From a virus: DNA of 50,793 nucleotides. Below are positions 29,450 to 39,485 of the stretch, piece after piece (position 1 is the stretch's first letter; each line of letters opens with the position of its first letter). Made by a program: the position numbers and the translations under genes. Below the pieces are notes generated by a model. It did not search any database. It was not told where the DNA came from and saw nothing but the letters and a program-made list of their open reading frames with translations. Location: the IMG/VR virus record IMGVR_UViG_3300029267_004595, positions 1 through 50,793 of that record, one strand, 5' to 3'.

Positions 29450-29704
29450 ATGACGACTGATTATTTTAACGATTTTCGCTGGCATAGCTCGATAGGAATT
29501 GATAGCGCAATTGAGGGTCATAAAAGGTTTTACACCAGATTTCCAAATACAAGACAAGCACGGGAGAGTTTTATTGATGCTGGCGATGGTAAGCTGTTAA
29601 TCCACAGAGCAACACAAGCTCTTTGGCGTATAAGTGACGATGGTGACTCTATTGAGCCGGTTTTCGATACTGACATACTGTCAGAAGAGGACTTAGAAGG
29701 CTGA
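29450..29704 (+). CDS. Small hypothetical protein at the start of the virion block
   Basis: 84 residues; ATGGAGGTCGTGTC precedes the ATG. Acidic (DILSEEDLEG at the C-terminus) with WRISDDGDSIEPVF. First gene after the late-promoter candidate. Its leader resembles that of the gene at 50436. No domain recognised. Confidence 0.55.
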   Translation: MTTDYFNDFRWHSSIGIDSAIEGHKRFYTRFPNTRQARESFIDAGDGKLLIHRATQALWRISDDGDSIEPVFDTDILSEEDLEG

Positions 29705-29714
29705 GGAGAACAAA

Positions 29715-30944
29715 ATGGACTTGAGAGACATGATGAAAGAGGCTTCTCTGACCAACCTTGATTGGTTAGAAGACCCACAAACTTTTGAGCCAAAAGACCT
29801 TGACCAATCAAAAATAGATGATTTGGAACTTCAGTGGCAAGGTGGAGGAGACATTTCGATGAGTTCCCCTCCAACAACGATTCAAACTGAGATGAATGTT
29901 AGAAACCCTTGGCGAAGCGTAAAAGCATGTGTGGAGTCTGCACGTGTTTTTCTGAACCAAGGTATTATGGGAAAAGAGCTTGTTGCAGCGCTCAAAACAC
30001 ATTTTCCACCTGACGTTATTGAAAAAGCAGTTCCAAATTTGCGTGACTTGGTGAAGGGAGAAGGACTTATTGGGTGTGTTGCTATTGACTTACGTTGTGA
30101 CGATGATCACACAAGGATGATTAAAGCGGCACAACAATCACCTTTCAAACGATTCATCAAGTATGTTTTGATGACTCCGAAACAAGTATCTTCGCATCAT
30201 TTGGTTGAAAGACAAGCCACGACTAAGCCAAGTATGACCAGTGGTTCAATTGATGGTTTGCTTGAAAATAAAGATTCAGATTGCGAAATTCGGCTTGTGT
30301 ACAAGCCGTTGAACCTTCCAATTTTGATAGCAAGTCAACCTCACGAAGAGTACGTTGACGAAGAGTATGCTGAAAAGTCATTGATGGAACTTGCCAAACT
30401 TGGTCTTGTACCTGATGAAGAAATTAAGCGCATCAAAGAGGAAGAGGAAAAAGCATGTATTAAGTTGAGACGAGCGTTCCGTCTTGCATACAAAAAGAGA
30501 ATTGCAAAACAAAAGCATAGCGAGAGTGCTTCTGCTCCAAACGTAGCAAGAGACTACGTACTGGAAAATTCAGAAATGGATGTGCAATTTGAATCCTCCA
30601 TTCCAAGTTTGGAAGACGTAGAAGTCAACAGTCATAAATTGTCACTTGATGTGGATGATGCGAGTGCTGAGTCTTTGTCGCAGATCGAAATGAAGAGAAA
30701 CCCGACTATTGGCCTTTTTTCGATACAGGATTTGGAGCTTTCTCCAACAACAGCGAAAGTTGATGAAGTGGTTGCACAGCTGACTGATTTCGAATTGGAG
30801 GAAGCGGGTAAAGTTGACGTTGACATGACTCCCCAACACTTAGCCGAATTTAAGGGTGTGGATGAAGTCATTTTGGATGAGGAGAAGAAACAAGCGCAGG
30901 ATTTGAAGATCAGAATGGACGAAGGTTTTGAAATTGAGTTTTGA
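29715..30944 (+). CDS. Large acidic hypothetical protein near terminase
   Basis: 409 residues with TGAGGAGAACAAA upstream. Residues 60-215 form a folded domain (NPWRSVKACVESARVFLNQG, KALVPNL-type helices, AIDLRCDDDH), then a charged coiled region (EEEKACIKLRRAFRLAYKKRI) and a long acidic low-complexity C-terminus (residues 265-409). Position directly upstream of terminase fits a terminase-associated or virion protein. Not recognised. Confidence 0.55.
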   Translation: MDLRDMMKEASLTNLDWLEDPQTFEPKDLDQSKIDDLELQWQGGGDISMSSPPTTIQTEMNVRNPWRSVKACVESARVFLNQGIMGKELVAALKTHFPPDVIEKAVPNLRDLVKGEGLIGCVAIDLRCDDDHTRMIKAAQQSPFKRFIKYVLMTPKQVSSHHLVERQATTKPSMTSGSIDGLLENKDSDCEIRLVYKPLNLPILIASQPHEEYVDEEYAEKSLMELAKLGLVPDEEIKRIKEEEEKACIKLRRAFRLAYKKRIAKQKHSESASAPNVARDYVLENSEMDVQFESSIPSLEDVEVNSHKLSLDVDDASAESLSQIEMKRNPTIGLFSIQDLELSPTTAKVDEVVAQLTDFELEEAGKVDVDMTPQHLAEFKGVDEVILDEEKKQAQDLKIRMDEGFEIEF

Positions 30945-30946
30945 AC

Positions 30947-31525
30947 ATGGCTGACGAATTTGAACACGATGATTTCAAGCAGGCCGATCAAGAAGCGGCT
31001 CTGATTCATGTGGATGCTAAGCAAATGCAGCATTCTGCTACGAATATGATGGAGCATCGTGCCGAGCTGATTAAGCAGTACCACAATGGTGCGTCGTCGT
31101 TAGCAGAAAGACTTGCATGTCAGCATCAAAACAATATTGAACATCTTATCCTTGCGTTGGTAGATGAAATTGTCAAGGAGGGAGACCACCTACTTGGAAA
31201 CGAATTGCTTGCTGGTGAAAATGGAGATTTGAGAGATTCAACGATCATCTCTGCTAAGCGTGCAGAGGTATTGGAAAAGGCCATAAAAGCAGCGCAAACA
31301 AAAATGGCTTTTGATAAGGACCATGGGATTGATATTGAGAGTCCCGCAATGCGAGTTGTTTTCAAGTATTTCATGAAAAAGGTAAAAGAGGTATTTCGCT
31401 ATTTGCAATATAGTGATGAAGCTTCGGATACGTTTTTTAGAACGCTAAAACAATCCATGGAACTTTGGCAGAAAGAGCTGAAACAAGAGCTTGATGATAT
31501 GGATGTTTTGTCTTTACGGGGATAA
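30947..31525 (+). CDS. Helical protein upstream of terminase, possible small terminase-like
   Basis: 192 residues; ATG 30947 two bases after the previous stop. Predominantly helical (QADQEAALIHVDAKQMQHS, NNIEHLILALVDEIVKEG, AAQTKMAFDKDHG). A small terminase subunit normally precedes the large subunit, and the size would fit, but no HTH motif is evident, so this remains positional inference. Confidence 0.45.
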   Translation: MADEFEHDDFKQADQEAALIHVDAKQMQHSATNMMEHRAELIKQYHNGASSLAERLACQHQNNIEHLILALVDEIVKEGDHLLGNELLAGENGDLRDSTIISAKRAEVLEKAIKAAQTKMAFDKDHGIDIESPAMRVVFKYFMKKVKEVFRYLQYSDEASDTFFRTLKQSMELWQKELKQELDDMDVLSLRG

Positions 31526-31528
31526 TGA

Positions 31529-33337
31529 ATGCCACGTTCACACAATTTCATTGACGATTTGACTGATGAATTTTTGTCTGGTAATACTACGGATGTATCA
31601 GATGCTGTGACATTTATTGAATCTCCTTGGGGTTTGAACTTCCCTCTTTTTCCCGCCCAAAGATTTGTCCTGAAGTGTTTTTACGGACTGCCCTTGGATG
31701 ACCAAGAACGTTCCATCAGTGTTCCTGATATTGTTAATGACAAGATTTTGTACACGTTTACTGAGACGGAATTTTTGCAATTTCTCTATGATGAGGGGCT
31801 TTGTAATACAAACAAAACGGCAGGAAAGCATTTTTCTGAATTGGTACTTGTTGTTGGTCGTCGTGGTACAAAATCTTCTCTTGCCGCTTGTATATCGTGC
31901 TACGAGCTTTATAAGTTGGTTAAGCGTGGTGACCCGTCTAAGCATTATGGGTTCCCACCCGAGACGAATATTTGTATTACGAATGTTGCTCCCACAGATG
32001 ATCAAGCCAGTATCGTTTTTGATATGATTCAACAACGCGCATTGGCTTGCCCATTTTTGCACAATCGTTCTATCAACCAAACGTTGACCTATTTCAACAT
32101 TTCAACGGATGCTGATTTGGCAGTAAGGTCCAAACGTAAAAGAGCCAGTTTGACAGTTCTTGCAGCAGGATGTTCATCTAATAGTTTGCGTGGAAGAAAT
32201 AACATCGTAATCATCATGGATGAAATGGCATTCTTTATTGACAATCAAGGACGGTTTTCTGGTAGTGAAGTTTACAAGGCTTTGAAGCCGTCTACTGCTT
32301 CATTCAAAGGAGATGGAAAAGTAATCAATATCAGTTCGCCGTATGCGAAGTATGGACAATTTTGGGATTTGTATACACAGAGCTTCAACGATACGGAAAA
32401 CATGCTGATGTTTCAGATGTACAGTGCAATGTCGAATCCCACCGTTGATTCGAATCTTTTGAGGGCTGAACGTCGGCGTGATAAGATTGGGTTCCTCACA
32501 GAGTATGCGGCGGAATTTAGCGACAAGGTTACTTCTTGGGTAGATGATGAAGAGCGCTTTCGTGCATGTGTTGTATCGAGCAGACCAAAACCAAGCCGAG
32601 GAATGCCTGGGATTGACTACTTTATGGGTCTTGACCTTGGTTTGAAGAATGATGGGACAGCTATCGGTATCGTCCATGTCGATTACAAGACGAAAAAGAT
32701 TGTGGTAGATTGGTGTGACGTTTGGTTTGGTGGCCAGTCAGACGTGTGGGATGTTGAAAAAACAATCTATAAGGATTGCGATAAGTATGCCGGTTGTGAA
32801 ATCATTCCGGTTTCTGAGATTGTAAAAGAGGTTGTGGAATTGTGCCGTTGGTTTCCAATCAAGAAAGGCTGGTTTGATCAATACAATGGCTACGCATTGC
32901 TTGAGCAATTGCACAAAGCGGGTCTAACACAATTCCACATGGTGCAAGTAACTGATACATTGAACAGCTCGATGTACGAATTATGGAAAACCCTTTATAG
33001 CAGTCAGATGGTAGAGCTTTATAATGCTGAGCTTTTGATTAGCGAAGTTTTGGCATTGGAAGCTGAGCGTAAAGCAAAAAAGAAAGTTCAAGTGAGAGCG
33101 CAAAACAAACGCGGTGCTCACGATGATATTTCAGATGCGGTTTGTCGTGCCATTTGGGAAGCTTACAACCATTATAAAGACAAGGGTCAGGCAATTGCAT
33201 CTGGTATTAAAGGACATACTGGGAATTTGATTTCTGCTCCGATATCAATGAATCGATTTAAGCAGTTCCGCAATCAGCACCACGGGGTGGTTAGAGCGCG
33301 GACATTGCCAAAGTTTACTCGAACAAAGTTTAGGTAA
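31529..33337 (+). CDS. Terminase large subunit
   Basis: 602 residues. Walker A is VVGRRGTKSS (108-117), Walker B is VIIMDE (227-232), and the coupling motif region is NISSPYAKYG. The RNase H-like nuclease domain starts with FMGLDLGLKNDGTAIG (Asp369 as the first metal ligand) and ends with HDDISDAVCRA, the last conserved Asp. It packages DNA into procapsids using ATP and cuts the concatemer. It starts four bases after the previous stop. Confidence 0.93.
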   Translation: MPRSHNFIDDLTDEFLSGNTTDVSDAVTFIESPWGLNFPLFPAQRFVLKCFYGLPLDDQERSISVPDIVNDKILYTFTETEFLQFLYDEGLCNTNKTAGKHFSELVLVVGRRGTKSSLAACISCYELYKLVKRGDPSKHYGFPPETNICITNVAPTDDQASIVFDMIQQRALACPFLHNRSINQTLTYFNISTDADLAVRSKRKRASLTVLAAGCSSNSLRGRNNIVIIMDEMAFFIDNQGRFSGSEVYKALKPSTASFKGDGKVINISSPYAKYGQFWDLYTQSFNDTENMLMFQMYSAMSNPTVDSNLLRAERRRDKIGFLTEYAAEFSDKVTSWVDDEERFRACVVSSRPKPSRGMPGIDYFMGLDLGLKNDGTAIGIVHVDYKTKKIVVDWCDVWFGGQSDVWDVEKTIYKDCDKYAGCEIIPVSEIVKEVVELCRWFPIKKGWFDQYNGYALLEQLHKAGLTQFHMVQVTDTLNSSMYELWKTLYSSQMVELYNAELLISEVLALEAERKAKKKVQVRAQNKRGAHDDISDAVCRAIWEAYNHYKDKGQAIASGIKGHTGNLISAPISMNRFKQFRNQHHGVVRARTLPKFTRTKFR

Positions 33338-33361
33338 TACACTCTTGAAAGGAGTGAAAGT

Positions 33362-33877
33362 ATGAAAAAGAAACAGCATGCTGTGTTGGATTCAGAAAAT
33401 TTGGCTCGTGCAGTTAATGCAGCTACAGAGTTAGAGAACAAAGAAAAGGCTGAGCAAGAACAAGCTCGTTTAGAGGGACGACGTAGTGAGCTTGATGACT
33501 TGCCTCCTGGTCACCCGCTTCGTGTTGCCATGGAACTTGCCAAAGAGCAATACGATAGACGGATGCAGTTTGAGAAAGACCAAGAGGAAGGAAAGAAGAT
33601 ACGACAAGCAAGAAAGGCAAGAAAGGCAAAAAAAGCAGAGGCAAGACAGGCTGAAAGAGATGAGGAGGAGCAACGCCATAAAAGTGCTGCATCCGAGCTA
33701 AACAAAGGGATTGATAAATTGGTGGGAGATATCGCTTCTTTTGGTAAAGTGGTTGATGAAAATCAAAAAGTATTGGTTGGCGGAGCACGAATCAAAGTAG
33801 CACGTTTGAAAAGGCTATTGCTTGCTGCACATAGAGGTCTGATAACGTCGAAACTAAACGTTGGCAGAATTGAATAG
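33362..33877 (+). CDS. Basic/acidic coiled-coil protein between terminase and portal
   Basis: 171 residues; GAAAGGAGTGAAAGT precedes the ATG. Residues 20-120 are a continuous Lys/Arg/Glu/Ala helix (RKARKAKKAEARQAERDEEE), followed by a shorter helical domain to the C-terminus. No enzymatic motif. A role in head assembly is suggested only by position. The gap to the portal gene (33878-33913) holds nothing beyond a TTTTGGAGAC ribosome binding site. Confidence 0.55.
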   Translation: MKKKQHAVLDSENLARAVNAATELENKEKAEQEQARLEGRRSELDDLPPGHPLRVAMELAKEQYDRRMQFEKDQEEGKKIRQARKARKAKKAEARQAERDEEEQRHKSAASELNKGIDKLVGDIASFGKVVDENQKVLVGGARIKVARLKRLLLAAHRGLITSKLNVGRIE

Positions 33878-33913
33878 CTGACGGCAATATGAACCTATTT
33901 TGGAGACACAGTT

Positions 33914-35890
33914 ATGGCAAAGAAGCGAACAGCAAAGAAGCGTTCAGCTGGTAACCCAAAAAGACCCAGCTCAACAGCAGTCACACGTGTTCCGGTTACT
34001 GAAGAAACAGTAGCCAATTTTGGAATTCCATCTCCAGGAATTACTAAAGGCCCAGTTGATCAAACAAGAGTCAGAGTAGCTGCCAACATGGAGCGCAGAG
34101 CAAGAATAGCTCGGATTGCGTCTGGGATTCCTGGAGCAGGTACAAAATCTGCCGGAATGATGTTGGATAATATGTCGTTGATGGGAGCAGGCGGAATTTG
34201 GGGTGCTTCATCCCTTGATGCTTATTATACCAGCTATGCCAGTGGTAATACGATGTATGGTGGCGGAGTACGTGATATCCCAACGTATTTCGTTATGATG
34301 AATCAGCAGAATGGTGGAGTGTTGTATTGGCCGGTTAGCTTGCGTGAAAAATATGAGTGGTATCGTTACTTTGCCCGTACTGATGCTTATGTAGGTCGAG
34401 CACTTGAATTGTTGTCCGACCTGCCAATGAGTAAGATAACGCTTCATGTGCCCAAGTTAGAGGATAAAAAGCTACGTGAAGAAATTCATACGTTCTACAC
34501 GTATATGTGTGACCGCATTAAGTTGTTTGAACGGCTTCAGCAGATTCTTTGGGAATACAACATGATTGGAAACGTCTTTCCATTTCACGAATGGGATGAC
34601 GATAAGAACATGTGGTCTAAGATTGTTCTTTTACCACCCGAAGAGGTTGCTTGTTTCACATATCCGTTTAGCGATAATGCTCGTATTGAATATAGGCCAG
34701 AGAAGCTATTAGAGCTTATCAAAAAGGAGCAAAGTGATCCTGGCCACCATTCGATGAATCCATTTGAGCAGCAGATTGTGGACCATATTCCTAATGATAT
34801 CAAGGAAATGGTTCGTAAAGAAGGTTGTATCGTTATGGACAGTGACCCAATGGTTGGAGGCAGTCCTGGTTCATTTACTTTCCATTTTGCACGTCGGCGA
34901 AGTCCATACATGGACCTTGGAGCTTCTGTTCTTGAGCGTGTTTTGGTGCCAATGCTTCAGAAAGAGAATTACCGCTATACGCAACTGGCATTGGCAACAC
35001 GTAACATGACTCCGAAAAACAAAATTAGTGCAAGTGGGTTGAATGATCCTGAATTGGATGATTTACGTACTCAGGTTGATTTGTCGTATATGGACCCTGA
35101 CTACACTATCGTTACAAACTATGAATGGGAGTGGGAGCAGATTGGTGCTGATGCAAGGTTGCTTGATCTCACTTCAGAGTATGAGATGATCGAAAATCAG
35201 GTATTTGCTGGTTTGGGTGTGACTCGCGAATTGTTGACTGGTGAAGGAACATATTCAGGAAATCGTATTACGATTGAAATCCTCAATACGGTTTTCTTGT
35301 TGGTTCGTGAAATGCTCACGACGTATATTGAAAAACAATTGTTCGAACCTGTCGCGATTGCACATAAGTGGTATACGACAGATCGAAATGGGATTCGCAA
35401 GTATTTCTATCCAAGAATTGGATTTAATCGTCTTAGCATCCGTGATAACCAAGAGGTATTCGAGAATCTGTTTCAGCTTTATCAGAAAGGTTCGTTGCCG
35501 ATTGGTGTTATTCTTGAACTGTTTAACTTGGACAGCGATTCAGTGCATGACAGAATCAAAGAGGACTTGTTTACCGTTAGAGACCCAACTTTCAATCGTA
35601 CAATCGAAAACATTAACGATGAAGTGGGTCGTAACCTTGTGGAAAATACAGATATTGCTAAGCGAGTTGCAAAATATCTTGGCTTGGAATATAAGGCGGC
35701 TGAGGGGGGAGAAGGTGAAGAAGGCTTTGGGAGTTTTGGAGCTGGAGGTTTTGGTGAAAAAACAAAGGAGTCCCCAGAGGAAGAAATAGCGGAATCAGTT
35801 GCTGAAGAAATGCCAGCAGATTCATCAGAAGAAGAGGTTCGTGAAGTTGTCGATGAAGTAGTTGATGAAACGGTGGGAGCAAAAACATGA
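33914..35890 (+). CDS. Portal protein
   Basis: 658 residues. After a basic, probably disordered N-terminus (AKKRTAKKRSAG), the region 140-500 has a portal-like pattern: WYRYFARTDAYVGRALELLSDLPMSK, a clip/wing region, LERVLVPMLQKENYRYTQ, and NQVFAGLGVTRELLTGEGTYSGN with the conserved G-x-G-x-x-x-x-G of portals, then a long helix RITIEILNTVFLLVRE. The C-terminal 60 residues are Gly/Glu-rich. It forms the dodecameric DNA channel at one capsid vertex. Its stop overlaps the next ATG. Confidence 0.85.
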   Translation: MAKKRTAKKRSAGNPKRPSSTAVTRVPVTEETVANFGIPSPGITKGPVDQTRVRVAANMERRARIARIASGIPGAGTKSAGMMLDNMSLMGAGGIWGASSLDAYYTSYASGNTMYGGGVRDIPTYFVMMNQQNGGVLYWPVSLREKYEWYRYFARTDAYVGRALELLSDLPMSKITLHVPKLEDKKLREEIHTFYTYMCDRIKLFERLQQILWEYNMIGNVFPFHEWDDDKNMWSKIVLLPPEEVACFTYPFSDNARIEYRPEKLLELIKKEQSDPGHHSMNPFEQQIVDHIPNDIKEMVRKEGCIVMDSDPMVGGSPGSFTFHFARRRSPYMDLGASVLERVLVPMLQKENYRYTQLALATRNMTPKNKISASGLNDPELDDLRTQVDLSYMDPDYTIVTNYEWEWEQIGADARLLDLTSEYEMIENQVFAGLGVTRELLTGEGTYSGNRITIEILNTVFLLVREMLTTYIEKQLFEPVAIAHKWYTTDRNGIRKYFYPRIGFNRLSIRDNQEVFENLFQLYQKGSLPIGVILELFNLDSDSVHDRIKEDLFTVRDPTFNRTIENINDEVGRNLVENTDIAKRVAKYLGLEYKAAEGGEGEEGFGSFGAGGFGEKTKESPEEEIAESVAEEMPADSSEEEVREVVDEVVDETVGAKT

Positions 35891-38205
35891 TAAAGTCTGC
35901 GGTTAAATTGGCAATGGTAGAAGAGAAAACTGCTGATGTTAGCGCAGCAGCTATTGCAGATCGAGTGCTTGATAGGTTTGGAATGAGCAATTTGATTATT
36001 GCTGATGACATGGTTGATTGGGATACAGAGGTTACAAGTGAAAACTTTGACGATATAGTTGAGCAACTTAAAAAGATAAATGAACCAGAAGAAGAAATTG
36101 AGGAAGAAAAACCGAAAGAGGAAAAACTGGAAGAACCAACAGAAAAAGTTGAAGAGAAACCAATTGGAGAAAAAGAAGAAGCAGATTTAACAAGTAAGAT
36201 GAGAAAAGAGTTGGATGAACTACGCAAGACTATGGAGGATGTGCAAGCTAAAGAAGAGCGTCAGCTTGATTTAATGGAAAACGTAATCGATATGGTAATG
36301 ACTCTTTTGCGTACCAAGCCACCTCGTAAACCACGAACTACCAAGAAAAAAGCGTCAGCAAAGGATATTGATAAAGCAGCAGACAGGTACTTGGGTTTAG
36401 CATGGGATATCGTGGGGAGACGTAGGATTGCTATTGAGTTTGAAACTGAAGAGGAAATGAAGGAGTACTTGAAAAAGCATCCGAAAGCTGACCCCCATGA
36501 ACATACCGTGAAGGAGAAGAAAGAAAAACCAGAAAAAAAGCCTAAAGAACCAAAATCGTTAGGTAGGCCAGCTCCACATTGGTTTAATGCAGAAAAACCG
36601 CTTGATCCGAAAAACAAAGACCAGATGAGAGAGCATGGCTTTGAGGATATTCCTGCTACAGAAACGCCAGAAGATATTTTGAAGTCGGATACTGTAGTGG
36701 TAAGTCCTAAAACGGGTAGGTATTTTCGTTTTGGTGATTTGCCAAAGTCTGTGCAGGATAGGATGACCAGTCGGGCAAAAGAAGGCGATTTGATGCGTGC
36801 ACCGAAGAAAGAGAAAGAAGCACCTGAAGAAAAGCCAGAAGAGAAACCAGAAGAAAAAGTGCCAGAAGAGAAACCAGAAGGAGAGTTTGTAGATGCAGTC
36901 AAGAAAGAGATTGGCGAGATAACTAAGCGTGATGAGGTTGTTGACTATTTAGGCGAAAGAGAAGAAGAGGGTGGAGAAGAGTATGACAAAGTAATGGCAC
37001 AAATTACTGAGTATGCTGAAAGAAAGCAAAAAGGTGATGAGGCTGCTGCTGAGTCTTTGCCTTCTGAATTGCGTGAGATTTTAGAGCAAGGTCCGGAAGA
37101 AAAACTGGAAGAGGAAAAGCCAGAAGAACCAGCAGAAAAGGTTCCAGAAAAGAAGCCAAAAGAAAAAAAGAAGCCACTATCTCCAAAGCAGATTGATAAG
37201 GAAATCAAAGAAAGACCAGAAGTTCAATTTATCGAATCGATGCTGCCTGTACAAGGTTTGGCAAAAAAGTGGTCTAAGAAGAGAAAGAATCTTACTGAAG
37301 AGGATGTGGGTGCCATCGACAAGATGCTTGAAGATGCAACAAGTGAAGCAGGAGAGGTCAATTTTACTCAGTTTGCCGACTCTTTCAAAGAGCATTTTGG
37401 TTTGGTTAAAAATCCAGAGGCAAAAAAAGTCATTGAGGAGTCAAAGAAAGAGCGCAAGGAAGAAAAACCAAAGGTCCATCATTTCAAGAATATGAAAAAC
37501 CTTGCTGAGAAAACGAAGATGTCTGAGGCGGATATGCGTGAGGCTTTCAAAGAAAAATTGGATGAATTTTTGAAGCAAAGTGGCGAGGATAAAGAACAGA
37601 TATTGAAGGGCATCAAAACAATGGATGACCTTTACTCGTTTGTTCTATCTGTAATCGTTCCGGAAGAAGAGGAAGCATTGGCTGCCAGTGAGAAAATAGT
37701 TAACAAAGTAGCACATTACTTTCTTGGTCAAGACGAAGGAGAAGAATCAGAAGAAGAAAACAACAAATCTGAGATGGTAGATAGAATCACTTCAAAGGTG
37801 ATGGAAAAACTCAAAGCGAAAAAAGAGCAAGAGGGTATTCCCTCGGAAGAGGAAACGCCTGAAGAAGCTCCTGAAGAAAAAGAAGAGGAAACTCCGGAAA
37901 AGAAACCTTTAGAGACGGAAGAGACCGAAAAAGAAACTGAGGAGGAAGTTGAAGAGGGCGAAGGACCTTTGTCTCCTGATTACGAAGACCTTGTCATAGC
38001 AAGTATCCATTCTGCTATGCAAGGTGTGCAGATGAAGCGTAAGGATAAGGATTTGATGTCTGATACGGGTGGTCCTTCCTATCAGCGCAAAGAAACGAGG
38101 AAAAAGCCACCACGTCAGGATGTCAAAAAACCTTTTGGTACTCAGCGTAAGAAACCTGAAGAACGTGATAAGGATGTAGACGAAGATAAGGACTTGAAAG
38201 AGTGA
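35887..38205 (+). CDS. Large Glu/Lys/Pro-rich virion protein
   Basis: 772 residues with multiple EKPEEKPEE-type repeats, coupled to the portal gene (ATGA). Folded islands sit in the low-complexity sea: residues about 1-55 (IADRVLDRFGMSNLI); 175-205 (GRRRIAIEFETEEEMKEYL, then HPKADPHEHTV), a unit that recurs in the gene at 39537; 220-300; and helical islands (FIESMLPVQGLAKKWSKKR; ADMREAFKEKLDEFLKQSG; KIVNKVAHYFLGQDEGEE). Probably an internal head protein or scaffold-like component cleaved during maturation. Not recognised as a whole. Confidence 0.55.
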   Translation: MIKSAVKLAMVEEKTADVSAAAIADRVLDRFGMSNLIIADDMVDWDTEVTSENFDDIVEQLKKINEPEEEIEEEKPKEEKLEEPTEKVEEKPIGEKEEADLTSKMRKELDELRKTMEDVQAKEERQLDLMENVIDMVMTLLRTKPPRKPRTTKKKASAKDIDKAADRYLGLAWDIVGRRRIAIEFETEEEMKEYLKKHPKADPHEHTVKEKKEKPEKKPKEPKSLGRPAPHWFNAEKPLDPKNKDQMREHGFEDIPATETPEDILKSDTVVVSPKTGRYFRFGDLPKSVQDRMTSRAKEGDLMRAPKKEKEAPEEKPEEKPEEKVPEEKPEGEFVDAVKKEIGEITKRDEVVDYLGEREEEGGEEYDKVMAQITEYAERKQKGDEAAAESLPSELREILEQGPEEKLEEEKPEEPAEKVPEKKPKEKKKPLSPKQIDKEIKERPEVQFIESMLPVQGLAKKWSKKRKNLTEEDVGAIDKMLEDATSEAGEVNFTQFADSFKEHFGLVKNPEAKKVIEESKKERKEEKPKVHHFKNMKNLAEKTKMSEADMREAFKEKLDEFLKQSGEDKEQILKGIKTMDDLYSFVLSVIVPEEEEALAASEKIVNKVAHYFLGQDEGEESEEENNKSEMVDRITSKVMEKLKAKKEQEGIPSEEETPEEAPEEKEEETPEKKPLETEETEKETEEEVEEGEGPLSPDYEDLVIASIHSAMQGVQMKRKDKDLMSDTGGPSYQRKETRKKPPRQDVKKPFGTQRKKPEERDKDVDEDKDLKE

Positions 38206-38215
38206 GGTACTCTTT

Positions 38216-38500
38216 ATGGATGAGAAAAGGATGGCAGCCATGGCTGACAAAGTAGCTGACGATGTAACTTCTCCCTCTGTTGCTCCAAAAAGCGATAATC
38301 CAGCTCTGGATATGATAGACGATGAGTTGGATAAGATTCTCTTTTCTATCAAAGCGATAGAGGATGCTTTGCCTGGTGTAGAAACAGCAAATGCAGACCA
38401 AGAGAAAGCGAAAGCGAAAATTCAAGACCTTTTTGAGACAGCAATTAACCCGTATATTGCTGACGTGCTCGAAGCTTTTAACGTGTTTGAGGTAGAATGA
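38216..38500 (+). CDS. Small helical acidic protein
   Basis: 94 residues; GAGGTACTCTTT precedes the ATG, a modest ribosome binding site. Predominantly helical (DDELDKILFSIKAIEDALPG, KAKIQDLFETAINPYIADV). Likely a small virion assembly factor. It overlaps the next gene by four bases. Confidence 0.55.
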   Translation: MDEKRMAAMADKVADDVTSPSVAPKSDNPALDMIDDELDKILFSIKAIEDALPGVETANADQEKAKAKIQDLFETAINPYIADVLEAFNVFEVE

Positions 38501-38733
38501 TGAAAAGAGAAGGATATGTCTCTCCTGTTATCAGAGATATCCAAAAACGGATACTCGAAGGGTACAGAAAAGGTTGGAGTACTGAAAAGGTATTGAAATC
38601 GCTTCGTGATGAAGATGCGGATGCTGTAGGTGAAGCATGGATGGCCTTAAAAAGAAGAAGGAAATTGCCTAAAACTGCATCAGTACGAGCGTTTGTGGTT
38701 TTCAGGCTTAGAAATATTGCGAATGAATTATGA
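38497..38733 (+). CDS. Small basic hypothetical protein
   Basis: 78 residues (two adjacent ATGs at 38497 and 38500 are equally plausible). Basic helices (RDIQKRILEGYRKGWSTEKV, EAWMALKRRRKL). The GWSxEKVLxxL pattern hints at a small HTH, but no family is recognised. Coupled at both ends to its neighbours. Confidence 0.5.
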   Translation: MMKREGYVSPVIRDIQKRILEGYRKGWSTEKVLKSLRDEDADAVGEAWMALKRRRKLPKTASVRAFVVFRLRNIANEL

Positions 38734-39071
38734 CTGAACAGTTGAGCTTTCCATATCCAGAAATGGGTACTGTTCGAAGAGAACCCGGACAGGGTTGTGG
38801 TTCTTGTGTGCATCGAAAGTATTGCCAGGCATTTTACTGGCTTTATCGGTATGCTCAACATCCAAGCAAAAACAACAAAGCAGGCGAAGTGCTTGATGAG
38901 CATCTCGGAATTCAATGTGCTTCATGGTCGAACGACCCAGCACAGCAAATTAGAACGTGGACTCAAGGAGACCTTGATTACAATTATCGGTTAGGAGAGA
39001 CGGAAAAGATTTTGGTTGAGCCATTTGGCAGCGGAATTGATGACCCGGTAACAGGAAGCGATAGGGAATAA
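38730..39071 (+). CDS. Hypothetical protein with N-terminal cysteine cluster
   Basis: 113 residues. GCGSCVHRKYCQAFYW (about 22-37) plus QCASW near residue 62 provide four cysteines in a CxxCx5C...C pattern that could bind zinc or an iron-sulfur cluster. The rest is acidic with WTQGDLDYNYRLGETEKI. Start coupled to the preceding gene (ATGA). Confidence 0.55.
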   Translation: MTEQLSFPYPEMGTVRREPGQGCGSCVHRKYCQAFYWLYRYAQHPSKNNKAGEVLDEHLGIQCASWSNDPAQQIRTWTQGDLDYNYRLGETEKILVEPFGSGIDDPVTGSDRE

Positions 39072-39074
39072 GAT

Positions 39075-39485
39075 ATGCCAAGAGACTTAATGCCCAAACC
39101 CATTTTTCGTGACCGGGTTGAAGAGATCAGAAAGAAATTCATTGAAGCGCAGAAAACGAAGGCTCGTGTTTCAAGGCGTGCCAAAAAACGCTTTAGACAA
39201 TTGGTTGGGACCAGAAGTGTTCGGTTGGTAATTCGAGAAAGTGCTGCTGGCCGAAAATATATGCTAATGACCTACAGAAAAGTCACAAGTCGTGAAGTAA
39301 AAAGATATAAGGTAGCTCCATACTCGTTTAGGTACAAAAGAACAAGGCCAGGTTACAGAAAATTGCTATTTGCGTATGATTTCAAGGATCGGCATATTAA
39401 GTCCTTTTATGTCAAGAACATAAGAGCTGTTGAACGAACCGATAGCAATTTCAAACCGCTATGGCCTGTTGAAATTATGTTGTGA
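39075..39485 (+). CDS. Strongly basic hypothetical protein
   Basis: 136 residues, rich in Arg and Lys throughout (KARVSRRAKKRFRQLVGTRS, RYKRTRPGYRKLL). The C-terminal half has alternating strands (KLLFAYDFKDRHIKSFYVKN). Likely binds nucleic acid, for example at the head-tail junction or inside the head. It ends this operon; the T-rich element copy 3 follows. Confidence 0.5.
   Translation: MPRDLMPKPIFRDRVEEIRKKFIEAQKTKARVSRRAKKRFRQLVGTRSVRLVIRESAAGRKYMLMTYRKVTSREVKRYKVAPYSFRYKRTRPGYRKLLFAYDFKDRHIKSFYVKNIRAVERTDSNFKPLWPVEIML

Noticed and set aside
29715-30944. Calling this gene the terminase small subunit
   Set aside because: It is too large (409 residues) and has no HTH; the smaller helical gene at 30947-31525 is a better but still unproven candidate.
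35482-36902. Long minus-strand ORFs opposite the 772-residue protein
   Set aside because: They are reverse complements of Glu/Lys-rich codons, giving Ser/Phe/Ile/Leu-rich products without start signals.
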